DNA from: Fasciola hepatica
Lineage: Eukaryota > Platyhelminthes > Trematoda > Plagiorchiida > Fasciolidae
DNA: 64,000 nt
Assembly: GCA_948099385.1 (NCBI GenBank)
Contig: CANUEZ040000024.1
Location: 20,224,001 to 20,288,000 of the forward strand
Direction: 5' to 3'
Each line of letters starts with the position of its first letter. Position 1 is the first letter of the stretch. The translations under genes and the position numbers were made by a program. The notes under the pieces were generated by a model that had not been told where the DNA came from, ran no database searches, and saw only the letters and a list, made by a program, of their open reading frames with translations. Of the stretch, positions 10,239-19,372 are shown in pieces.

Positions 10239-12990
10239 AGGAAAGGCGGTGGTGTTATATACTAACGCGTGTAGTATAAGAAACAAATGGGCGGAACTCG
10301 CCCAAACCGCTGGGGAGCACAAAGCGTCAATAGTTGCTGTCACGGAAACGTTGCTTGCTGAAGGAGACCACGTGCCAGGCCTAGTAAGCAGCGATTTTGC
10401 AGTCTACAGGTGAGATAGAGAGCATATTCGCCTTGGTGGAGAAGTAGCCATCCTCATTAGGTCAGGTACAAACCACCTTGAGCCTCAGACCAAAATGCGC
10501 ATTCGAAACAACAAGTTATGCGCCTTTACAGACATCCTCCCAGGCAGAAGGGTTAACGTTGTCTGTGCCTACAGGGCACCAAGCGCCAACCACAAAGAGG
10601 ACGCTTGTTTACCGCAGGCTTTGACTGAACTAGTTAAGGACGTACAAAAGACCCTCATAGTGGGTGACTTCAATCTTCCGCAAATCGACTGGGCTGCTGA
10701 GGTCTGCGTGCCGGGATCGGAGGAGCAAACCTACTTAGAACGCCCCCTTTCTAGTGCGTTGCACCAGAATATCAGGGAAGACACAGATAAATGTCGGAAT
10801 GAGTTACATCCTTGCTGGACATAGCAACGCCAAATATCCCAACAATGTGTCTGGACTGCATTACTGTGCACCGCTGGGCGAGAGTGACCACGTGTGTGTC
10901 AAGGTCGTCCCGTGCATGCGGCAACCGAAGGTACCCTCAAGGCTGGTCAAACATTTCGGTAGTATGGACATAGATGAGCCTAGTAATAGGCTGATGGGTT
11001 TGACCTGGGACTCGATAGAGGGGGCTACTGTCGAGGAGCGCTTGCAGGTCATAAAGGGACCTCTGATTACCATACAGGATGAGTTCACACCCTTAAAACG
11101 GAGTGGGGAGGGCAAACTCACTCAGTGGAAGGATGCGATAGCCAAGGCCATCAGACGTAGAAACCGCAGCTGGTACCAGTACGAAGCTTCCGGCAGCCAA
11201 CTAGCGTGGAACGTCTACACAAGGCTAAAAAACGGGGCTGTATGCCTTCTGAGAACTTCCAAGCGGGAATGTGAGCTCAATTAGGCCCAGTGTGTAAGAC
11301 AACAGCCGGAAAAGTTCTGCAGCCATGTGCAGTCAAAAGGCTCCACAAGGAATGCCGTAGGTCCGCCATCCACCAGAGACCACGGTTTTGCCAGGGATGA
11401 CCAGAGCTAAGCAGAAGCCATGGGGGAATGCTTTGGTAATGTACTTAGAATGGACAGTAGGGTACGAGTGGACCCGGATCTGGTGCATCCTCTTTCTCAG
11501 TTAAAGGTGCCAAACCTCCCAGAGTAAAGCGTGGGTTAGTACCTACAGGAGTTAAACAGCCACAAGTCAGGGGGCCCAGATGGCATTCATCCAGTTATCA
11601 TCAAGCCATTGGCTGATATCATAGCTCCATCGGTATGCAGGCCGTACAGGTCCACTTTGAATCCGAGTAAGCTGCCTCAGGACTGGAAATTAGCCGCCGT
11701 CGTGGCAGTGCATAAGAGTGGACCTTAGTCGGCTGTGCATAAATGCAGGCCGGTAAGTCTAACTAGCATCCTATTTAAAGTCCTTGAGATCATCCGTGCC
11801 CACATCTGCCAGCGTTTACTGGAGCACTCCATGTTAAGTCCGGCCCAGCATGGATTCATAAAAAATAGATCTTGTCTGACCAATCTCTTGTGCCCCGTAG
11901 ATGAAGTACCTCGACGACTGGACGGAGGTAAGTAAGTTGAGGTACTCTACCTCAACCTTAGCAAGGCGTTCGACTCCTTTGATCATCGTTTCTGCCATTC
12001 AAGATGGAGACGTTCGGCATAGGTGGGCCAGTATTTAGGCGGCTGGAGGACTTCCTCTCCCACAGGACGTTTTACGTCAGAGTGGGGGACAGGTGCTCCA
12101 GTTTGATGATAGTCACCAGTGGTGTACCTCAGGGATCCGCCCTCAGCTATGTCCTATTATTGTTTATTACCGACCAGGCTTCCACTCCTCAATGGCCCAG
12201 TTTTATTTCTGCGGATGATGTGAAAGCTGTTGGATCTGAGGGTAAGGTGGACTTGGGCAGGAATATAGGTACCGTCCTAGACTGGGCATACAAATGGGGC
12301 TAACCACTGAACGCTCAAAAAGCCAGTTATTGTCAAGGGCAAAAGATAGCCTAGCTGCCGCTCATGATCAAGGGCTGTTCACCATAGAGGCAGTCAGTAG
12401 GGTTAAAGACCTGGGGGTCATCATGAACAGTGACTTCAAATGGTCGGAGCAATGCAACGCTGCTGCGCATAAGGCTCGTGGGGAGCTTTTTTGGCTGCTA
12501 TCAGCTTTTTCTTGTCGGAAGCCGGAGGTATTCGTACCTATTTACATGGCTATAGTACGACCTCACTTAGAAGGTAGCGTGCAGGCTTGGTCACCCTTCT
12601 ACAAAAAGGACGCCGCCTGCCTCGAGAAAGTCCAACGTCTCGCCACGCGAATGGTTGAAGGGCAGAGCGGTCAGGCGTACGAGCAGAGACTCTGTGATCT
12701 GAATCTTTTCTCGTCGGAAAAGAGGGGAAACGTTCAAAGTAATGAAGGGTTTCTCTGGTCTTAGACCAGATAGCCTACTTCAAGTGGCCGTAGATTCAAG
12801 AACAAGGGGACATGAAAAGAAGCTGATAAAAGCCCGAGCTAAGTTGATGGCTAGATCGCACTTCTTCAGCAACAGGGTTGTGAACAGTTGGAACGGTCTG
12901 CCTGGTGAATGATAGATCCGCAGACCGTCCAATCCTTCACATGTGCCCTAGATCGCGAGTGGTGCGAGATATTTCCACGCATTGAGCCTT
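10196..12990 (+). pseudogene. LINE B1 ORF2 (endonuclease-reverse transcriptase), decayed
   Basis: The frame is homologous to B2 ORF2 throughout. Endonuclease motifs include VVCAYRAPS (about 10,558), VGDFNLPQIDW (about 10,660) and the ESDHVCVK block (about 10,882). RT motifs include HKSGP (about 11,710), the PVSLTSI block (about 11,750), TSGVPQGSAL (about 12,115) and SADDVKAVG in place of FADDV (about 12,208). The last change and several stops (e.g. 10,411-10,413; 11,282-11,284; 11,933-11,935) show inactivity. The expected ATG of ORF2 reads GTG at about 10,211. Two tracts (12,355-12,487 and 12,516-12,647) are base-for-base identical to B2 although flanking DNA differs clearly. Confidence 0.85.
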
Positions 12991-13182
12991 GAGTAGGCCA
13001 ACTAGATGGATGACGGGTAGCACTTGATCGTTCTGGGGTATGGTTTACTAGACTTTTAAGCTCGTTGCAACAGTCTCAGTGAACGCTCACGATGCATATT
13101 GTCTCTTGCAGTTGGAGTGCGATGAGATTTTTCGTTTCCCCCTCATTTTTAGCGGGGATTCAACGAACTACACTCAGCAGTG

Positions 13183-13620
13183 GTAAAGATGAATGAAACC
13201 ACCATAATGGGATTTGAACGGGCGCCGGTGAGCAAGGTCACCGAAAACATCTCCCCGCCAACTTTGAATGAGATAATGGCGGTATTAGTCTGCCGCCAAT
13301 TCCACTCACGTCTGCCTAAATGTTGAGTCTTGTTTCAAATTTTTCACCCCATTGGAACTGGAAAAATAGCAATTTTCGGTTATTGCCTTCAGGCATAAAA
13401 GGTCGTAAAAAAATATGAAATTGGTCTACCAACTTTTTCTTATGTATCTGCCATAATGTCCATTTGTATAGCGAAATGGATAACTTTTTGGAACTACGTA
13501 CATTGCGGAATGTGAAGAAATGTTAAACGATCCTTCGTAGATGTGGTTTGCCAGGAACAATACAAGTCTGCTACTTTAAGTAGTCTACACTAGGACTTGA
13601 GTTACTAGGCCGCACCGTCA
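13183..13620. other. No gene; unique spacer
   Basis: Nothing recognisable is seen between the end of LINE B1 homology and the TA-rich tract. Only very short open frames are present. Confidence 0.5.
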
Positions 13621-13860
13621 TACATACATACATATGTATGAATATATATATATATACCTACATACACACATATATATGTATATGTTTATGTATATATATA
13701 TATATATATGTATAAACATATATATGTATACATATGTATATATATACTTAAATGGTAACGTTTCCAGCCATCGGTCGACAAAAGTCTTATAGGACTGGGC
13801 TGCATATATATATATATATATACATATATATATACATATATATACGATCTATCTTCCAGT
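13621..13860. repeat. TA/TACATA microsatellite cluster
   Basis: Several interrupted (TA)n and (CATA)n runs occur, at 13,621-13,746 and 13,802-13,850, separated by about 55 bp of non-repetitive DNA. The open frame encoding a Tyr-Ile repeat here is an artefact of the microsatellite. Confidence 0.95.
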
Positions 13861-14025
13861 ATTCACTAGCGCGAAAGAAAACTCACGAAGTGAACTCGTG
13901 CCATAACGACCTAGTTGTGCTGGCCCAAATAAAAAATCAATAAGGAAGACACCAATGCCAATATGGCAGGAATCATAATGCGGCGGCCCTGAATAGGGCG
14001 TTTTGTCAATCTCTTTGGACCACGT

Positions 14026-16075
14026 TCACCCCGCTAGACAATGCACGCAAGTGTAGTCGTCCTCGATGGTGAAACCTGCGCATTGATGTGCCCATCGGTC
14101 ACACGTTTGGCGTTGAACCCATTGAACGTCCTCGTCCAGGTCGACCGTTGGATCCTCTCGCCGGCAAAAGCTGCAAACGTCCTTGTTGATTGGAGACGCC
14201 GGCCTGTCCAGTTTTCGTTTCTTGTTTGCTATTCGGAATTGGTTGGCCGTAGTTGTCCGATGTTGGCGGAACTGGATACGCTGCAAAGGATTTCCTATAA
14301 GCTGAATATCGCTCTCGTCAGTAAACCAAACCTCGAATAACGGTTTCCTTCTAGACGTTGTTACCTGTTTCACGGTTAAATCTCTTTTCGGCGGTTCCGA
14401 CCGAAGCACATACTCGTCAGTTGTACTGGAAGTTGTGGGACATTCTAATATTATTCGGGTCTCTTTCTCTCGGCCGGACATAGTGGCACGGGCGACGTGC
14501 AGCACGTGAACGCAAGGCAGCAACCACTGGCCACTGAACGAACAGTCACAGTGTGGCACACAGCCGCCGGTAACCCTAGCGGAGGAGCCTCTACTGTTTG
14601 TTACAAGCCACTTACGTTTTACGTAAGATATACCAGTGATCGTCACCGTATGCAGGTGGCGAAGGAGAACGCCAAAAGGGGATACGGTTAGCTTGCCGAA
14701 CACGTGTTTCAGCCAATGTGTCACATTGCGAAACTTGCATGTGGACATTTGGACCTTACCAAGGCTATCCTGCGAAACTTCTCTTAAAGATGCTACCGGC
14801 TTCAGAATTCTGTCACAGATCTGGCACAAGGTTGACCTGGTCCCGTCTTAAGCTGCCTATTTTCGGTTTCCACTCTGTTGTTTGCTAAATTACCCAAAGT
14901 TAATACCTGCCTTACTTCGTAACCCGCCCAGAAATCCTTAAACGGCATCCGCTTCCTTACTAAGTAACCCGTTGCCTCGGAGCTGCGAGCCTGAATAGCA
15001 GCTCGAAATCGTTCGAATGCAGACTGGCTGCTTTTGAACACCATGTTACGCATCCACTGAAAAACACGATCCTTTTCCAGCGTCGTTGCTGCAACTAGAT
15101 GGTTGCACCGTTTTCGCATATCGTGCAACACTTGAAACTGGCAGAACACTGTCTGGGCTTCAGGATAGTGAGTCTTGAACCCGTTTAACTGAGCCAGACT
15201 ACGATCTACCACTATTGTTTTACATTCCGTAGTTGCGGACAGGTATTCACGCGGAAAACCTACGGCTTGTGTGTAGCTTTCAGTGCTTTCATTGGGCATC
15301 AAAGCATACAGAATGGTACGACCTAAGCCTGTTTCATCCACTATCATGGCTTACCATAATACATAGCTTCCGCAGTTCATTTGACGGGTAGCATCAGCTA
15401 CAATAACCTGGCGGCATCTGCGAGCAGCCGGAATTACCCCCCTGGGTACGAAGAAAAGGAAACTAACTATATTCTCCTCGTGTATTACCTGGCTAATGCC
15501 TTTACCACGCAGTAATTCTTTAACCATAATTACGTTACCACGAACATCGTGACTGTGCCGGACACGTACAGACCGAAAGTCCATGCTATCCAGACGCCTA
15601 TTGAACATGCGACTAGTATAGTCCCTTAATTCACCTGTATTGTGGAAAGTATCCATTAAGTCAAACACCATGGACTCTTGAAATTCTGTCAGCCTTCGGT
15701 TAGCTACATATAAACTAGGATTTCCTATTTGGAACCTATGACTATGGACCATGCACCACTTCGCGACACGATATCCAGTTCCATGGCGACCAAGTTAACG
15801 AATGCTCTGCACTCCAGGTTTTTGTATCTACCATGAAGTCAAACATTAGCATACAATTATTCGAACCTTGAACCACCTCTACCTTTTCGGCGCCGATGGA
15901 CACGACAATATTTCACGAAATGATATTTCATTCCGTCACTAATTGTTAGCCGACGCTTTTTGGCCTGTTTCCATGTTCGGGCATTGTAATTGTAGAAGCT
16001 GGTACTTGTGCATCGCTGGAACTCTCGAAAATCGGTTGCAAATTCATCGAGATCTTCGTAAAAGTCTTTTATCAA
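14026..16075 (-). pseudogene. Mutator-like (MULE) transposase with SWIM finger and C-terminal PHD-like finger, broken
   Basis: Reading on the minus strand, an N-terminal FAR1/FLYWCH-like region (16,075-15,857) is followed, after a frame change, by the MULE catalytic domain (15,752-14,802). The first Asp lies in VADATRQ, the second in VVDRS and the Glu in NNRVE. A SWIM zinc finger follows (CDC...PCVH, about 14,570-14,500), then a C-terminal PHD-like finger (CSFC...TCDRWAHQC...CVHC, about 14,190-14,030). An in-frame TAA at 15,351-15,353 and a frameshift near 14,830 break it. The usual His three residues after the Cys in the FCQF motif is Gln. One expected zinc ligand of the PHD-like finger is Arg (codon CGC, one change from Cys). 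MULE transposases cut and paste element DNA. Terminal inverted repeats were not found. Confidence 0.8.
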
Positions 16076-16340
16076 TCGGGGAACGTGTCGGAATTGTCAT
16101 GGGTCATGGTCGTTCACGTGGCTAGCGAGCGAGATGGGTGCTGACATTTCGTAGCGCTAGGCCTTATATACCAGTGCAAATTTGATGATATAAACAATAT
16201 TTTATAATATTCTTTGCCTTTGGGTAATTCCCAACAGAATTTATTTCACGTTCTTTAATACGTAATTTATTTCATCACAAAATGTCTATTTCAGCTGACA
16301 TTACCGTTTCTTTTGTGGTAGTTCGATCCTTGACTTTCCT

Positions 16341-16440
16341 GAGCAGCGATGGGTGCATAACTGGTGTGCATACCGTCGAAGGAATTTCTGGACGCTCGAC
16401 TGGCCGTGGTCATTATCTGTCCTGTGCCTTCTGAGTTGCA
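16341..16440 (+). repeat. LINE B-type 3'-end fragment at the 5' edge of LINE A2
   Basis: This segment matches the terminal ~100 bp of LINE B2, from GCAGYGATGGGTGCATAACT to TCCTGTGC. It is followed within about 18 bp by the GTTTGAAT block that starts the 5' UTR of LINE A2. The layout repeats the tail-to-head junctions seen at 8.6 kb and 27.85 kb. Confidence 0.85.
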
Positions 16441-16833
16441 GCTTGGTTTGAATTTTTGAATTGCTCTCAGCGTTAAGCATTTTTGCACTGCTTGGTGGAA
16501 TAACACACGTTACTTCACCAAACTAACGTATCGTAATTAGTATTTCGGCACGCGTACTTTTTGAAGAGTTCACTCTTTTCAGAAGAGTTTATTCTCTTCA
16601 AACCTGAGTATACCTTTTGGTGTCCTTTTTGGGGTTTTCTGTTGGTGTCAGTGCAACTGATACCGGCTAACATCTTTTGTGGCGCTTTTTCTAGTGTACC
16701 GTTTTGTGGAACGTTTTTGTGTGCGGGTTTGCTGCACGTGCCTTAGTATACCGTTGTGTCCGTTCAAAAGGTTGTGTTATTGTTCCACTGATGTTTGAGG
16801 AGGTATTTTCAAACTAACTCGACCATCACTGCC

Positions 16834-18211
16834 AAAATGAATGGGACAGAGGTTGATCCCATTGGTCAGGCAGTAAGCTGTGGGAACAAGGAATGCACGG
16901 ACCCGTTGCAGGATGAGGGAATTCAATGCGACCAGTGTTGCATTTGGTATCATCAAAAGTGCTCTAAGCTGGAAGAGAAAGACTTCGAGCTTCACATGAA
17001 GTACCCATAGCTCAATTGGATATGCGCCCATTGCTTTGCGTTTGCAAGCGAGTGCTCGCGTATAATTCGAGGCGAACTAGGGAAAGGGGACACGAACGTG
17101 AAGCTGGAACCAAGACTAGAGAGAGCCAGTTCGATCCATAGCCTGAGGGAAAGAAAAACCGGGCGCCAGAGCACAAAAATAAAAAAAAACCAAGCCAAAG
17201 GGCAAAGAAGGCAAAGAGGTAGCAGGATTCGCCAACGTGGGGAAAAGCCTCCTGACGGAAGTGGAATCCCTGAAGTAGCAGGTCAAACGCCTAGATGCTG
17301 AGGTGCAGCGCATGAAGCGTGACACTGAGGTCATGGCAGACAGAAGTAGAAGACTGCTAATTCATAACCTTAGGGAGAACATCGTAAAAGACGGTAGAAT
17401 CGGGAAGGAGGAAAACCGCCGGCACGTGACTGAGGTTCTTAGGATGGCTGGCCTACCTCCCAAGACACCAACGGTCAAGTGCCATCGAATAGGACTATTG
17501 AGTGGAGCACAACCAGCGCCGCCACGACCCCTGGTAGTTGTATTCCACAGTGTCTACTGGAGGGATATGCTGCTGTCCAGGGCGGGAGCAGTTGAGGGCA
17601 ACACGCAGGGGATGGTTAGGGTTACACCTGACAGCCCAGCATTTGTCAAACCGGCTAATGCCATAGTATCGCTGAGAACGGGCACACCTGATCTTAAGAG
17701 GCCGAAGCTACATATAGCGAAACTGGAGATGACTCTTCTTGGGAAGTCAGCACCTAAGGCCCAAGGAGTAATCCAGGTACCAAAGGTGGCTTCAGGCTCC
17801 GGTATACAAAAAGCCAAAGATCAGGAATTTGGAAAGACCAAAAAGCAGGGGACTCACAGGGCATTCAGTCCGGTTGGTGTTGAGAACGTGCAGCCAGCCA
17901 GCCCGATTCTAAAGGAGACTCCCAAAACGTTCTCCCTGGTGAAACCAGCGAAGCTGGAGGTATCAGAGGGAAAAGCCGGGGAAACCAGTTGGGCTGAGGT
18001 GGCCGCAAGACCATCCCGGGCCATCGGTACGGCGACTCAAAAGGGGGTAACGTCCTTTGTGCATGTCGAGCCTGACGCCGGGTCGACGGGTGGAAAAGTA
18101 AAAGCCACAAAACTCAGAGTGTCGCTCGATATGCAAGATGCTGCACCGCCGACACATTTAGAGGCAAAAAACGGGGCATCAACTCGGAGATTGCGCCCGA
18201 GGATACCCTAG
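16834..18211 (+). pseudogene. LINE A2 ORF1 (PHD finger, coiled-coil, RNA-binding-type core)
   Basis: From the ATG at 16,837 the frame encodes a C4HC3-type PHD finger (CGNKEC, CDQC, HQKC, then CAHC), interrupted by TAG at 17,008-17,010. A charged region and a short heptad-like segment ending in EVQRMKRDTEV follow, with further stops (TAG near 17,276). The ORF1 core, from SRRLLIHNLRE onward, is open from 17,303 to the TAG at 18,209-18,211. The same core occurs in LINE B (LRIAGVP versus LRMAGLP). In CR1-like elements ORF1 is the nucleic-acid-binding partner of the ORF2 enzyme. The 302-codon core is intact, but the protein as a whole is not. Confidence 0.8.
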
Positions 18212-18231
18212 CCCTAGAATTAGCAATGAAG

Positions 18232-18954
18232 TCAGTAACGAGGACCAGGGAACCGTCAGTATAGTACACCAATACCTGCAGTCTCCCGGGAAAAAGAGGG
18301 GAGTTGACGGCTAGGATCGCAGCGTCTGATGTCGTTGCGTTGACGGAAACTTGGATAAAGCCATATACTGACATGCGCTTCTAGGGGTACACTGCCTACA
18401 AACAGGATGGAAAAGATAGAATGCAGGGGGGCGGAGTAGCACTTCTGATACGGATCGACATAGGCCATTGGGAGGCTCCGTTCAACTTAGATTCTGGTAA
18501 TTTACAGGCCAGATCCTGCTGTATCAGCATCGAGGCGCGAACAGTATGCTTTATCTGTATCTACAGGGCACCGCTAGCCACAGATGAGGAAGACGTTGAG
18601 CTCTTGCAAATGCTGGATGCGGTGCTGGCACAGACTAGGGAGTTCATCTTATTAGGGGATCTCAACCTACCCGAAATTAACTAGGAAAGCGGGATCGCAC
18701 CAAGGGGATCAACGGGCGACAAGTTTCTGCAGTGGGTCCAGTTACATGCACTTACGCAGCATGTGACACAGTCCACAAGACACAGAGGTGGACAGCACCC
18801 ATCTCTCCTTGACTCAATCATAACGCGGCACCATCAGGGCGTTAAGGAAATTGAGTGGAAAGAGCCACTTGGAAAAAGTGACCATGTAGTCCTGAGGGTC
18901 ACATTAAGACTAAGCAAGGAACCGAAGGAAATCGTGTTACGTCGGCGCTATGGG
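18232..18954 (+). pseudogene. LINE A2 ORF2, 5' part (AP-like endonuclease)
   Basis: This is the endonuclease domain of ORF2. VVALTETWIKP at about 18,330 holds the catalytic Glu. GGGVALLIR (about 18,427), ICIYRAPL (about 18,550), LGDLNLPEIN (about 18,655) and GKSDHVVLRV (about 18,872), with the catalytic Asp-His pair, follow in the expected order. Stops at about 18,381 and at 18,682 (TAG) break it. The frame is cut at 18,954 by the BEL/Pao insertion and resumes in register directly after the second copy of the ATGGG target duplication at 25,625. In LINEs this domain nicks target DNA to prime reverse transcription. Confidence 0.85.
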
Positions 18955-19331
18955 TATAACAGCCGGTCGTGGAAAATCCCCCTTTTTCCCTCGCGATTCA
19001 GTGTTTTTCCCAACATCACTCATTTCCATACACTATTGACTTGTCTTTACGAACTGGTTGTTTTTCTGGACCAATTGTTGTTTGTTCGCGCCCAGAGCGC
19101 TACTTTGGCACATCCTTGTTCAGGACCTGCGTGACGCACGTGCTGTCTGCTCACACGCTGCTATTCGGTTTCTCGTTGTTGAGTCCTTGTGATCGTATTA
19201 TTGAGGTTTGTATATTGTTTATGTCATTGTTTATTGTAATAATCTAGTATCGTAGAATATCACGGATAATCGTCTTTTGATTTCGGGATCCGTTGCGAAT
19301 TTGGCTACGCATTGCTCAAACGTTCGTTACA
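18955..19331 (+). repeat. BEL/Pao 5' LTR
   Basis: The segment matches 25,244-25,619 almost perfectly and ends in CA. Its first bases are TA where the 3' LTR has the canonical TG, so the terminal dinucleotide used by integrase has mutated in this copy. Other differences seen are a run of five versus four C and one T/C change in the CACTATTG/CACTACTG segment. Confidence 0.95.
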
Positions 19332-19372
19332 ATATTCAATAGATCAATTTGGAACGAGGAAAAACACGCAAA

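Larger units (their letters stand above)
8646..13182 (+). mobile_element. CR1-like LINE, family B, older copy (B1)
   Basis: This near full-length (4.5 kb) CR1-like LINE is collinear with B2. A 5' UTR begins at the GTTTGAAT block directly after the A1 tail. ORF1 with an N-terminal PHD-type finger follows (about 8.98-10.24 kb), then ORF2 with endonuclease and RT (10.2-12.99 kb), and a 3' UTR to 13,182. Homology to B2 stops exactly where the B2 terminal ~90-bp tail begins, so the conserved 3' end is missing here. Many stops and frameshifts show it is dead. Confidence 0.85.

Noticed and set aside
18969..19247. 92- and 100-codon frames duplicated at 18,969 and 25,233
   Set aside because: Both copies are translations of the BEL/Pao LTRs, not a duplicated gene.
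19350..19358. TGGAACGAG as a BEL/Pao primer-binding site
   Set aside because: It is about 18 bp from the LTR end and too short to match to a tRNA by eye. Kept only as a candidate.
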